DNA of 30,276 nucleotides, taken from the NCBI GenBank assembly GCA_029933365.1, contig JAOZOH010000018.1, forward strand, positions 1 through 30,276, read 5' to 3'. Positions 6,396-14,517 of the stretch are shown one piece after another. This stretch comes from Desulfuromusa sp. GTDB lineage: Bacteria; Desulfobacterota; Desulfuromonadia; Desulfuromonadales; Geopsychrobacteraceae. The first letter of the stretch is position 1. Every line of letters starts with the position of its first letter. A program made the translations under genes and the position numbers. Under the pieces are notes generated by a model. The model was given only the letters and a program-made list of their open reading frames with translations, did not search any database and was not told where the DNA came from.

Positions 6396-6587
6396 CTAAC
6401 GACGCTTCCTGCGTTCAGGACCACGGTAAGCCCCCCGCAGGGTGCTTCTTACCGGATCTTTACCGACGATCACCCAACCCGCTGATCGCTCAAACTGCTC
6501 AATTTCACTCATGACAATCAACTCATCAAGCCTTCGAGAAGGGATTAAGTCAATACGACCATCTAGATAGCGAACCCGAATCAGCAT
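6396..6587 (-). CDS. Small conserved protein, paralogue of the previous gene
   Basis: A 63-residue protein when started at ATG 6587, which has TTTGGAGA upstream. A TTG four codons further up would overlap that ribosome site and is rejected. Length and motif order match the downstream paralogue: RYLDGRIDLI, LDELI, IEQFERSAGWV, KDPVR and YRGPERRKRR, the last giving a strongly basic tail. The two genes are separated by about 130 AT-rich bases with a separate RBS each; co-transcription is plausible but not shown. Function is unknown. Retaining both copies at equal length while their sequences diverge suggests that the copies have distinct partners or expression. Confidence 0.8.
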   Translation of the reverse strand: MLIRVRYLDGRIDLIPSRRLDELIVMSEIEQFERSAGWVIVGKDPVRSTLRGAYRGPERRKRR

Positions 6588-6658
6588 GATATTCTCCAAA
6601 GATCATCAAACAGCTATTCTGATATATTGACACAAGTCTTTCTGCACCAGCTCAATTT

Positions 6659-7753
6659 TCAATTCAGCAACGCATCTATGGCATCAAAATTAAACCGCTT
6701 TTCTGCCAGATCAGTAATTAAATGTATTTTATGGGTATCTTCCGCGGTCAACTTTGAAACATCGTCGTTTATCATTTCAAAAACAGCAGAAGATGTTCTT
6801 CCAGCCCGCATATATGGAACGTTACTACTGTCAATAATTTTCTGCGTAATATGACTTACCGGGCCAATTCCTGGGATAATGATACCAGCAATCTTGCCAT
6901 GGTACTCTTTTAGCTGGTACAGGTTTGAGAGTGTTACCAACAATTCATCCCGGCTGCTATTGACAATTATTAATGTCGATTCTTGTAACAATTCCACAAC
7001 TCGCTGTGCCGAGGCGGCACCGATCTGAACATTATGAACAATGCGCTGCCCCTCATCTTCGGTTGCATGTAATTCAATCTCAAGAACACTCGCAATACGC
7101 CGCATAGTAGGATTAGCAAGAATCGGCTGATAATTAAAACCGCCAATAACTTGAACTCCTTCCGTGACAAATGCCATATCCAGATACCTCAGCGTTTGTT
7201 CACGTTTTTCTGCAATAATCTTATTAACCAGGATCGCCTTGACCTTCGCCTGCTCCTTCTGGAACAGAGCTAAATTCGTCTGTGCAGAATCGACAACATT
7301 ACCTAGTCCACCCCCTGTTACCATCAAAACAGTGGCATCTGTTTCCCTTGCTATTCGAGCATTATTGCAACCAAACAAAGTACCAACTCCGGTATGCCCA
7401 GCACCCTCAATGATCAAAAAATCGTTCTTAGCATCCAGCTCAGCGATGGCATCAAACATCTGTCGAGAAATCTTATCACGGTGTAAATCTCCATCCATAA
7501 TACGCCGAGTATCCCCTTGCTGCAGAACGAATGGAGACATCAGGCGGAGATCATCAAGGAGATTAAAATGACGTGCAATAAGAACGGCATCCTTATCAGC
7601 TGTAATACCATGACAGTCAACCGGTTTTGGCCCGATCGGCTTAACAAAACCGACTCGATCATATTTTTTTCGTGCCATGTGCATCAAGGAGAGGCTGGTT
7701 GTTGTTTTACCACTGTTCATTCCCGTTGCTGCAATAAAGATTTTACGTGCCAT
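6659..7753 (-). CDS. P-loop NTPase with DRTGG domain, Pta N-terminal-like
   Basis: A 364-residue cytosolic protein with a dethiobiotin-synthetase/CobB-like P-loop domain (AAA_26): ATGMNSGKTTT at about residues 9-19, and FLIIEGAGHTGVG as the Walker B-type segment near 115. Then comes a DRTGG-like domain (about 215-325) in which the signature is degenerate (VNSSRDELL). The same two-domain arrangement forms the N-terminal regulatory part of long phosphotransacetylases, here without the catalytic PTA domain. Ligand and reaction are unknown; a nucleotide-sensing or ATP-dependent regulatory role is an inference. It follows the NifX-like gene by 15 bases and is the last gene of the minus-strand run that begins at xseA. 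No terminator is evident downstream. Confidence 0.78.
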   Translation of the reverse strand: MARKIFIAATGMNSGKTTTSLSLMHMARKKYDRVGFVKPIGPKPVDCHGITADKDAVLIARHFNLLDDLRLMSPFVLQQGDTRRIMDGDLHRDKISRQMFDAIAELDAKNDFLIIEGAGHTGVGTLFGCNNARIARETDATVLMVTGGGLGNVVDSAQTNLALFQKEQAKVKAILVNKIIAEKREQTLRYLDMAFVTEGVQVIGGFNYQPILANPTMRRIASVLEIELHATEDEGQRIVHNVQIGAASAQRVVELLQESTLIIVNSSRDELLVTLSNLYQLKEYHGKIAGIIIPGIGPVSHITQKIIDSSNVPYMRAGRTSSAVFEMINDDVSKLTAEDTHKIHLITDLAEKRFNFDAIDALLN

Positions 7754-7768
7754 AATCGTAGCCCCGTA

Positions 7769-8182
7769 TCAGCTGTGAGCAACCAACTCTGGAATGGCTT
7801 CAAAAGTCTCACCATTTTTCCGCCGTTCCACATAAGCATAGATTTTGTCAAATTCATCCTGCAGCAAAGTCAAAATGTCTGGAATAGTTTCAACTTTTAC
7901 AACCACTGGTTGAAATCTTGTTTGCTTAGCAATTTTGATGAAATTAGGGCTCTTTTGCTGAGCAATAAAAATTTCTGCATCCTCAATCATTGAAATAATC
8001 GCCTTCATCTTATCGGATTGAGCATGATCCATATCCTGGGCAACATTTTTACGTCGCTCAACAAATGAACACTCTGCTCCTTCAACAAAATCATAAAGGT
8101 AAAAAAAATCAGTATCACCCATATGGGTACGAGCAATGGTGTCCCCATCATTTGAACCAATACAAATTCTAAAATTCCGCAC
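7769..8182 (-). CDS. NifX/NifB-domain (dinitrogenase cofactor biosynthesis) family protein
   Basis: A 137-residue protein with the NifX/NafY fold. The N-terminal strand RICIGSNDGDTIARTHMGD corresponds to the family's VAVxSxDGxxVxxHFGxA segment, and later FIAQQKSPNFIKIAK and VVVKVETI complete the domain. Such proteins bind iron-sulfur or FeMo-cofactor precursors, and many non-nif members have unknown roles. No nitrogenase genes are in the window, so a nif function is not supported. The start is GTG at 8180-8182, with AAGGATAG upstream; no ATG fits. It is upstream of and close to the P-loop/DRTGG gene, suggesting a linked function. Confidence 0.78.
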   Translation of the reverse strand: MRNFRICIGSNDGDTIARTHMGDTDFFYLYDFVEGAECSFVERRKNVAQDMDHAQSDKMKAIISMIEDAEIFIAQQKSPNFIKIAKQTRFQPVVVKVETIPDILTLLQDEFDKIYAYVERRKNGETFEAIPELVAHS

Positions 8183-8216
8183 AACTCTATCCTTATCTAT
8201 ACCTACAGTTTAGTAA

Positions 8217-8570
8217 TCAACTCAAAAAAAGTAACTTTAACCCCATCAGCAATAACATGACTCCAACTAGAGAGCGTAATAATTCATTTGGCAATTGAGT
8301 CGCAAAATGGGCACCGATTAAGCTAAAAATCAAGAAACAGACCATGACCACCAGGCCAGCCTTAATATCGACATAACCCTGACGGTAATAACGCAGAGCG
8401 GCTAACAAACTTATCGGCGCAGCAACAATAAATAAAGTAGTTCCCTGGGCAAGTTTCTGCGGAAATCCAGAAAAAGCAGAAAGGCAGAAAATGATCAGTG
8501 CCCCCCCACCGACACCTGCAGTCCCCATGACCAAACCTGCCAGAGAGCCAATCAGGACAAATTCAAACAT
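8217..8570 (-). CDS. Half-size TauE/SafE (TSUP) family membrane protein
   Basis: A 117-residue integral membrane protein with three to four hydrophobic segments (about 2-24, 45-60, 70-90, 97-116). The N-terminal signature GSLAGLVMGTAGVGGGALII is the conserved TSUP (sulfite exporter TauE/SafE) repeat motif. Full-length transporters are about 250 residues with two such repeats; this one has a single repeat, so it would need to dimerise. The reading frame is intact from an ATG at 8570 to a natural stop, so it looks like a genuine half-size form and not a recent truncation. A TTG one codon upstream is unlikely as start. The substrate may be a sulfur oxyanion or organic acid; this is unknown. It lies between dxs and the NifX-like gene. 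Confidence 0.8.
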   Translation of the reverse strand: MFEFVLIGSLAGLVMGTAGVGGGALIIFCLSAFSGFPQKLAQGTTLFIVAAPISLLAALRYYRQGYVDIKAGLVVMVCFLIFSLIGAHFATQLPNELLRSLVGVMLLLMGLKLLFLS

Positions 8571-8618
8571 CAAAGCAGCCTTTTATATAATTCATTCCAG
8601 TTGGAAAGGATATCCATT

Positions 8619-10520
8619 TCAGCCCACTGTAGCCGTTTGATTATAGTATTTCATCATCTGTTTTACTTTCTTCACTATCCCATCTACATCAAGCCCTAAT
8701 TGAGCACGTAATTCGGCTTGCGTTCCCTGATCAACAAAATGATCTGGTATGCCAATTCGAACAACTGGAATCATCAAACCGACATCACTCAAAAGTTCAA
8801 GAACTGCTGTTCCAAATCCACCCTGTAGTGAGTTCTCCTCTGCAGTGATGACAAAAGGAACCTTTTCCGCATGAGCCACTATCAAGTCTCTATCCAGAGG
8901 CTTAATAAAGCGTGCATCTATAACAGCAAGATCAATTCCATGCTCAGTGAGTTGATTTGCCGCCAGTAATGCATGATTAACCATGTCTCCAACCGCAACA
9001 ATCAAACCATCAGCTCCAGCACGAAGCAATTCTCCCCGGCCAATTTCAAGTGGTTCAATTTTCTCAGGCAGAGACAATCCCACACCATTACCGCGCGGAT
9101 AACGATAAGCAAAAGGACCGGCACTTAAACTTGCTGCTTGCATAATCCGCCGTAGTTCAATTTCATTTCGTGGCACCGCAAATGTCAGGTTAGGAACATG
9201 TCGCAAAAAAGACAGATCAAATACGCCATGGTGTGTTGGTCCATCCGCACCCACTAATCCACCCCGATCCATAGCAAACGTCACTGGAAGATTTTGCAAA
9301 CAAACATCATGAACAACTTGATCATAAGCACGCTGCATAAAGGTGGAATAAATTGTCACCACTGGTCGCAGCCCGCGACAGGCCAAACCTGCGGCAAAAG
9401 TGACAGCATGTTGTTCAGCAATACCAACATCAAAGAAACGTTCGGGGAACTCTTCTGAGAATTTTTTTAGACCAGTTCCCTCTGCCATAGCAGCAGTAAT
9501 GGCAACAACCCTGTCATCATCACGGGCAAGGTCAATCAGAGTGTCGCCAAAGACTTTGGTGTAAGAAACCGCACTACCCGGCTTACCAGCTTTGATCTCT
9601 CCCGTTTCAGGATTAAATGGTCCAACACCATGAAATTTGGGCGGGTTCTTTTCTGCCGGCTCATAACCTTTACCTTTTTTTGTCAGGACATGTAACAACA
9701 CCGGTCCTTTGATTTGAGCAACATTTTGCAGCGTTTCCGTCAGTTCATCAATATTATGACCATCGATGGGACCAAAATAATCAAAACCAAACCCTTCAAA
9801 CAACATCCCCGGGGTCATAAAACTTTTCAAAGACTCCTCAGCACGTTTTGCCAAATTAACCAGATCACGGCCGATCCCCGGGACATAACTCAGAATATTT
9901 TCGGTCTCTTTTTTAAAGCGGATAAAAGATTCAGAGGTCATTTTACGACTCATGAAAGAGGATAGTGCGCCGACATTTTGAGAAATCGACATTTCATTGT
10001 CATTCAAAATAACAACCAGTTTTTGTTTCAGATGTCCCGCATGATTCAGGCCCTCAAAAGCCATTCCCGCGGTCAGTGAACCATCCCCGATAACTGCTAT
10101 AACTTTATTGTCTTCCCCAACAATATCTCTTCCTGCCGCCATCCCCAATGCTGCAGATATAGAGGTGCTGGAATGACCGACACCGAAGGCGTCATGCTTA
10201 CTTTCCTTTCTTTTTGGAAAGCCACTGATACCGTTCAGCTGCCTCAATGTTTCGAATTGATCTTGACGGCCAGTCAGTAACATATGGGCATACGCTTGAT
10301 GACCAACATCCCAGACAATCTGATCATTGGGTGAATAAAAAACCCGATGCAATGCAATCGTGAGCTCAACAACGCCAAGAGAACTTCCTAAATGCCCGCC
10401 AGTTGTCGCAACGGTTGAAACAATCTGCTCACGCAATTCTTCCGCCAATTGAGACAGCTGATTTTTATCAAGCTGTTTCAATTCGACTGGTGATTTTATT
10501 TGTGTAAGAAGGTTTTCCAT
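8619..10520 (-). CDS. dxs: 1-deoxy-D-xylulose-5-phosphate synthase
   Basis: A 633-residue thiamine-diphosphate enzyme condensing pyruvate with glyceraldehyde 3-phosphate, the first step of the MEP isoprenoid pathway; DXP also feeds thiamine and pyridoxal synthesis. The N-terminal domain carries ATTGGHLGSSLGVVELT and HQAYAHMLLTGR, and the ThDP/Mg motif is GDGSLTAGM with ILNDNEMSIS. The central pyrimidine-binding domain has the catalytic glutamate in FDVGIAEQHAVTFAAGLA. The C-terminal transketolase domain ends near the normal family length (~620-640). The ATG at 10518-10520 is preceded by GAGGAAGATGA. It lies 45 bases after ispA, so the two isoprenoid genes are probably co-transcribed with xseA and xseB. 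Confidence 0.97.
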   Translation of the reverse strand: MENLLTQIKSPVELKQLDKNQLSQLAEELREQIVSTVATTGGHLGSSLGVVELTIALHRVFYSPNDQIVWDVGHQAYAHMLLTGRQDQFETLRQLNGISGFPKRKESKHDAFGVGHSSTSISAALGMAAGRDIVGEDNKVIAVIGDGSLTAGMAFEGLNHAGHLKQKLVVILNDNEMSISQNVGALSSFMSRKMTSESFIRFKKETENILSYVPGIGRDLVNLAKRAEESLKSFMTPGMLFEGFGFDYFGPIDGHNIDELTETLQNVAQIKGPVLLHVLTKKGKGYEPAEKNPPKFHGVGPFNPETGEIKAGKPGSAVSYTKVFGDTLIDLARDDDRVVAITAAMAEGTGLKKFSEEFPERFFDVGIAEQHAVTFAAGLACRGLRPVVTIYSTFMQRAYDQVVHDVCLQNLPVTFAMDRGGLVGADGPTHHGVFDLSFLRHVPNLTFAVPRNEIELRRIMQAASLSAGPFAYRYPRGNGVGLSLPEKIEPLEIGRGELLRAGADGLIVAVGDMVNHALLAANQLTEHGIDLAVIDARFIKPLDRDLIVAHAEKVPFVITAEENSLQGGFGTAVLELLSDVGLMIPVVRIGIPDHFVDQGTQAELRAQLGLDVDGIVKKVKQMMKYYNQTATVG

Positions 10521-10565
10521 TCATCTTCCTCGCGTTGAATATTTATTACAAAACCGGTGAGACCC

Positions 10566-11471
10566 TTAACTGGATCGGTCGACAATATAGTTAGCAATTT
10601 CTCGCAGTGGGCGAGCAGAGTCATCAAACAAGTCCAATGCAGACAGGGCCAATTTGCGCAACTCATTGGCACGATTTCGAGCCCCATCTAGACCAAGCAA
10701 TGCGGGATAGGTTGCTTTTCCGCGCTGTTGATCGCTGCCAATATCCTTTCCCAATTGAGACTGTTCAGCCACAATATCAAGAATATCATCGGCAACCTGA
10801 AACGCCAATCCGGCAGCTTCACCGTATCGACACAGCGCCCGGCGTTGTTCAGCGGATGCCCCGCCCAATAGAGCGCCAACTTCAATAGCAGCCAAAATTA
10901 GTGCTCCGGTTTTGTGCGTATGAATATATTCCAGAGTTGGCAGATCAACGGGGCTTTTTTCCGCCTCCATATCTACCACCTGTCCCCCGACCATACCACG
11001 CGAACCGGCACTTTTTGCTATAATATTAATCACTTCGCGATACCGCTCAGAAGAGGTCTTCCCCCAGGTATCCTTATTGGTAAGGACGATGAAGGCTTCA
11101 GTTAACAACCCATCACCGGCTAAAATAGCTGTAGCTTCGCCATAAACCTTATGATTGGTTGGATTCCCACGCCGAAAATCATCATCATCCATTGCCGGAA
11201 GATCATCATGAATTAACGAATAGCTATGAATCATTTCAATTGCACAGGCCGCTGGCAGGACATTCTTTATTTCTCCACCAACAGCCTCACAGGACGCCAG
11301 CATTAAAATGGGTCGAATCCGCTTTCCACCGGCAAAGACAGAATAGCGCATTGCGTCATGCAAACTGGTTGAAAGGGTGTCAACCTTGGGCAGATAACGA
11401 TCCAGTGCTGAGTCAATCAGCCGAATTCGTTCTTTCAAGTATGACTGCAGCTGCCAATTATCACTCCCCAT
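10566..11471 (-). CDS. ispA: Polyprenyl (farnesyl/geranyl) diphosphate synthase
   Basis: A 301-residue short-chain prenyltransferase, condensing IPP onto allylic diphosphates to make FPP (possibly GGPP). The substrate-binding GGKRIRP is at 48-54. The first aspartate-rich motif is DDLPAMD, with D89, D90 and D94, followed by RRG; the second is ADDILD. The start is set at ATG 11469-11471 with GGGAG upstream. This gives MGSDNWQL and a normal family length, and makes an 11-base overlap with the end of xseB, implying translational coupling. A longer frame extending into xseB is rejected. It is upstream of dxs, giving an isoprenoid pair behind the exonuclease VII genes, a common order in this group. 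Confidence 0.95.
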   Translation of the reverse strand: MGSDNWQLQSYLKERIRLIDSALDRYLPKVDTLSTSLHDAMRYSVFAGGKRIRPILMLASCEAVGGEIKNVLPAACAIEMIHSYSLIHDDLPAMDDDDFRRGNPTNHKVYGEATAILAGDGLLTEAFIVLTNKDTWGKTSSERYREVINIIAKSAGSRGMVGGQVVDMEAEKSPVDLPTLEYIHTHKTGALILAAIEVGALLGGASAEQRRALCRYGEAAGLAFQVADDILDIVAEQSQLGKDIGSDQQRGKATYPALLGLDGARNRANELRKLALSALDLFDDSARPLREIANYIVDRSS

Positions 11472-11688
11472 CAAAAGGCTCCCGCTGCAAAGACCCATCA
11501 TCTTGCTGCATAAGTTGTTCAACCTGCAATTCAACTTTAGCCAGAGACTTGCGACAGGTTTCTGCCTGCTTGACTCCGCCGGAAAAAACCTTCAAGGCCT
11601 GATCGAGGGTAAGATCCCCTGATTCAAGCTGTTCAACGGCTTCTTCGAGTTTTTGCAGTGATGTTTCAAAATTTATTTTTGTTACCAT
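11461..11688 (-). CDS. xseB: Exodeoxyribonuclease VII small subunit
   Basis: A 75-residue helical subunit that binds XseA to form the single-strand-specific exonuclease VII. Recognisable by FETSLQKLEEAVEQLESGDLTLDQAL (residues 7-32), the family signature, followed by a second amphipathic helix (KQAETCRKSLAKVELQVEQL). Its length is typical (60-85). Its stop TGA (11461-11463) lies inside the ispA start region. It follows xseA by about 79 bases, so it probably belongs to the same operon. Confidence 0.95.
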   Translation of the reverse strand: MVTKINFETSLQKLEEAVEQLESGDLTLDQALKVFSGGVKQAETCRKSLAKVELQVEQLMQQDDGSLQREPFDGE

Positions 11689-11767
11689 ATTACTTATCCA
11701 TATCAGAGCGAATCACGTATTATTGATTATCGACAGCAGCCAAGCTCTTCGTCAAGTGCTTAAACTG

Positions 11768-12976
11768 TTATTTTGTATCTTTTCGACCGATTAGTGTCAC
11801 AGTTGCAGCGACTTCTCCACTTGCAAGGTCTATTTGTAGTTGATCTCCTATTTTTAACTGATCCGAAGTGTGGATGATCTGACCGGTTTTCATCTGCTTA
11901 ACAATTGCATATCCACGAGACAACACAGCCAAAGGTGATAATGTTTGCAGTCGACCAAATAGAAGTGCTAGCTCATGGTTTTGCTGATCAACAATTCCAG
12001 TCATCACCTGCTCCAAATGTAAGCGTAATTGTTGCAACCGGAGTTGCTGTATCTGGACCAACTCAGCCGGTGCTTTTAACCTCTTCTCCAGGCCGTATAG
12101 ATAACTGGAAAATAAGGACAAACGTGAACGTATCTGCGCAGCAAGTCGCAGGGTCAACTGATCCAGATGACGTTCCAGCTCAAGTCGATTCTGGACAACC
12201 AGTTCTGCCGCCGCACTCGGTGTCGGCGCGCGCAAATCAGCAACCAGGTCTGAAATAGAAAAGTCAATCTCATGTCCAACAGCTGAGATAACCGGGATTT
12301 TCGATGCAGCAATCGCCCTGGCAACGATTTCTTCGTTAAACGCCCACAGATCTTCTCGTGCGCCTCCACCCCGCCCAACGATAAGAACATCAGGCTCAGA
12401 TTCCTTATTCAAATCAGCTATTGCAGCGGCAATTTCTTCGGCAGCCCCGGCACCCTGAACTCGTACTGAACGCAACAGCACCCGCAACCCGGCAGAACGC
12501 CGCCGCAATACATGCAGAATATCCTGAATAGCTGCCCCGGTTGCCGAAGTCACGACCCCAATGGTTTGAGGAAAAGGGGGAAGTGCTTTTTTTAGTTTCT
12601 CAGCAAATAGTCCTTCTTTTTCTAACTTATCCTTCAACTGATCAAAGGCCAGTTGCAGTGCGCCAATACCTTCCGGTTCAATACCCTCGACAATCAGCTG
12701 CAAATCACCCCGCTGCGGGTAGACCGAGACACGACCACGGCAAATAACCGCTAAACCATCGCTTGGTTTAAAACGCAGCGCCCTCACATGACTACGAAAC
12801 ATGGCACACTTGATTTGAGATTTTTTATCTTTCAATGTGAAGTAATAGTGACCGGAGGGAGGTTGTGAAACGTTACTCAATTCCCCCTGAACCAACACCT
12901 CAACAAAATTATCCTCAACCAGTTCCTGTAATAATTGAACTAAAGTTGAGACTGTAATAGCTGCAGATAGATCCAT
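11768..12976 (-). CDS. xseA: Exodeoxyribonuclease VII large subunit
   Basis: The catalytic subunit of exonuclease VII, which degrades single-stranded DNA from both ends to oligonucleotides. It has an N-terminal OB fold (GELSNVSQPPSGHYYFTLKD, early), then the catalytic domain with GVVTSATGAAIQDILHVLRRR, DVLIVGRGGGAREDLWAFN and SAVGHEIDFSISDLVADLRAPTPSAAAE. A long coiled-coil region follows, then the C-terminal LSRGYAIVK segment. I chose ATG 12976 (MDLSAAITVSTLVQLL), the usual start context in the family. A GTG nine codons and an ATG six codons upstream are possible but have no better RBS. It is 403 residues, slightly shorter than E. coli XseA (~456). It is first in the xseA-xseB-ispA-dxs run and divergent from the ParA gene. 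Confidence 0.94.
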   Translation of the reverse strand: MDLSAAITVSTLVQLLQELVEDNFVEVLVQGELSNVSQPPSGHYYFTLKDKKSQIKCAMFRSHVRALRFKPSDGLAVICRGRVSVYPQRGDLQLIVEGIEPEGIGALQLAFDQLKDKLEKEGLFAEKLKKALPPFPQTIGVVTSATGAAIQDILHVLRRRSAGLRVLLRSVRVQGAGAAEEIAAAIADLNKESEPDVLIVGRGGGAREDLWAFNEEIVARAIAASKIPVISAVGHEIDFSISDLVADLRAPTPSAAAELVVQNRLELERHLDQLTLRLAAQIRSRLSLFSSYLYGLEKRLKAPAELVQIQQLRLQQLRLHLEQVMTGIVDQQNHELALLFGRLQTLSPLAVLSRGYAIVKQMKTGQIIHTSDQLKIGDQLQIDLASGEVAATVTLIGRKDTK

Positions 12977-13043
12977 TATCGACAAACACCTCATCGCGCA
13001 CACGAAGTAAAGAAGGAAGTATTATAACGACCTTCAATCGAGA

Positions 13044-13072
13044 TTGACAGAGAAGAAGGAATCCCTTATAAA
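13044..13072 (+). promoter_or_regulatory. Sigma70 promoter of the ParA-fusion gene
   Basis: TTGACA (13044-13049) and TATAAA (13067-13072) are separated by exactly 17 bases. The predicted start is near 13079, about 32 bases before the start codon. It is a strong match, suggesting steady expression of the solo ParA protein. Confidence 0.75.
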
Positions 13073-13110
13073 TAGTTAGATTTTTTAAATTATCCACAAT
13101 TGAGGAGCTC

Positions 13111-14508
13111 ATGGCACGTTCGTATATTATAGCCATTGCCAGCGAAAAAGGTGGGGTTGGAAAAACGACCCTGGCGACTAATCTGGCCATTTACTTAAAA
13201 GGGTTAGCTGAAGATCTTCCAGTGACCCTGTTCAGTTTTGATAATCATTTTACCGTTGATCAAATGTTTCGCTTGGGTAAAACCGCCAATACGCAACATG
13301 TCGGTCAACTCTTTACTGGAAGTAGCCCTGCCGACCTGCTATCGGCTGGTCAGTACGGGATAAATTATATTCAATCATGTCGCAACCTATTTGAATATCA
13401 ACACCAGGTGAAAAATGTAGAGCAACTCGCCCAGATCATCAGTCGCTCACACTTAGAAGGGTTGATAATCATCGATACAAGCCCAACGCTTGATATCTAC
13501 ACCCGTAATGCCCTTTATGCTGCAGATCGGGTTATTGTGCCGATAAAAGATGCCCCTTCTCTGGAGAACTGCCGTAATCTGGCAGATTTCCTGGTGCAGG
13601 AAAAACGTTCAAAAACAGTGTTGAAGCTTTTACCCTGCCTGATCGATACCCGCATTCATTTCGATGGCCCATTCCGCAATTCGTACCAATTACTGAAGGC
13701 CTACGCAATCAATCGAGGCTATCGTTGTTTTGAAGGGTTCATCGCCAAAAGCCCCAAAGTGGAGTCATTGAGCACCAACCCGGAGGGGAAAATTTATCCG
13801 GTCATCACCCATGGACGCAATACTGATGTCCACATCCAACTGACCCACCTGGCACGGCAAGTTTATCTTGATTACCTGGAACATGGCCCCATCAGGCTGA
13901 GTGAAGTTGCCAACGACCTTTTTGATCAGAGAGAACAGAATCTTCAGGAATATAAATCTCGAGTTGACAACCTCCAGGCAACCTGTCTCTGTTGCAATGC
14001 CCCTATCCCGGAAGATGACATCTGGCCCAACGCTTATTTTCTGGAAAATACAAGCGGCAGCTTCAGCGGATTTATTGAAGAAGATTGTTTTTTTGAACTT
14101 TTACTCCAGGATTGCTACCCGGAGCTCAATGGTAAGGAACAACAAAAATTATTGCAAGAGATCCTGATCGGATCAGCAGATAGCTCTCTTCTGTTGTTGC
14201 AAAAACATTATATTGACAGTGAGCAAGCCCAAATCGACCTCTTTCGCCTGGATCGACAAGGTGAGAAAATCTCCGGACGCAGTATCCTGTTAAAAAAACG
14301 GGGACGATTTCAACGCAAAGGAAAAGTTAGCCTATTACAGCTGTTCAATAATGCTGCAATGGAACAAACGGAAGGTTTTCAACAATTACTGGTCCGGCAG
14401 ACCGACAAAAATCCCCTTGATCTCCTCAAACATCAAAACTACCTGGAGTGGAAAACAATCTTTAACCGGATTCAGATTGATCACCAGCTGGATACAGAGA
14501 CCGAATAA
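13111..14508 (+). CDS. ParA/MinD-type ATPase with unrecognised C-terminal domain
   Basis: A 465-residue protein. Residues 1 to about 265 form a ParA/MinD-like (SIMIBI) ATPase: deviant Walker A KGGVGKTT with K13 and K18, the Walker B-type strand GLIIIDTSPTLD, and VIVPIKDAP after it. Residues ~266-465 match nothing I recognise. They hold an LxEVANDLFDQREQNLQEYKS helix, a Cys cluster C292-x-C294-C295 with C326 and C335 that could bind metal, and a C-terminal helical region with QRKGKVSLLQLFNNAAMEQ. GAGGAG precedes the ATG. No parB or parS-like repeat is nearby, so chromosome partition is not supported. Positioning of a complex or a signalling role are alternatives. It is convergent with the YibQ gene, with only nine bases between the stop codons and no terminator. 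Confidence 0.82.
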   Translation: MARSYIIAIASEKGGVGKTTLATNLAIYLKGLAEDLPVTLFSFDNHFTVDQMFRLGKTANTQHVGQLFTGSSPADLLSAGQYGINYIQSCRNLFEYQHQVKNVEQLAQIISRSHLEGLIIIDTSPTLDIYTRNALYAADRVIVPIKDAPSLENCRNLADFLVQEKRSKTVLKLLPCLIDTRIHFDGPFRNSYQLLKAYAINRGYRCFEGFIAKSPKVESLSTNPEGKIYPVITHGRNTDVHIQLTHLARQVYLDYLEHGPIRLSEVANDLFDQREQNLQEYKSRVDNLQATCLCCNAPIPEDDIWPNAYFLENTSGSFSGFIEEDCFFELLLQDCYPELNGKEQQKLLQEILIGSADSSLLLLQKHYIDSEQAQIDLFRLDRQGEKISGRSILLKKRGRFQRKGKVSLLQLFNNAAMEQTEGFQQLLVRQTDKNPLDLLKHQNYLEWKTIFNRIQIDHQLDTETE

Positions 14509-14517
14509 CGACAGCAC

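Noticed and set aside
7164..7993. Two long plus-strand open frames opposite the P-loop/DRTGG and NifX-like genes
   Set aside because: They are antisense shadows of well-supported genes, low in protein-like features and without ribosome sites.
7769..8182. Evidence for nitrogen fixation from the NifX-like gene
   Set aside because: No nifHDK, nifB, nifE or nifN is in the window, and stand-alone NifX-domain proteins are common in non-nif contexts.
10607..11602. Several plus-strand frames opposite ispA and xseB
   Set aside because: They are His/Gln/Pro-rich shadow translations of genes with clear catalytic motifs on the other strand.
13004..14508. A chromosome partition (ParAB-parS) locus
   Set aside because: There is no ParB gene and no parS-like 16-base palindrome nearby, and the C-terminal extension is unlike partition ParA proteins.
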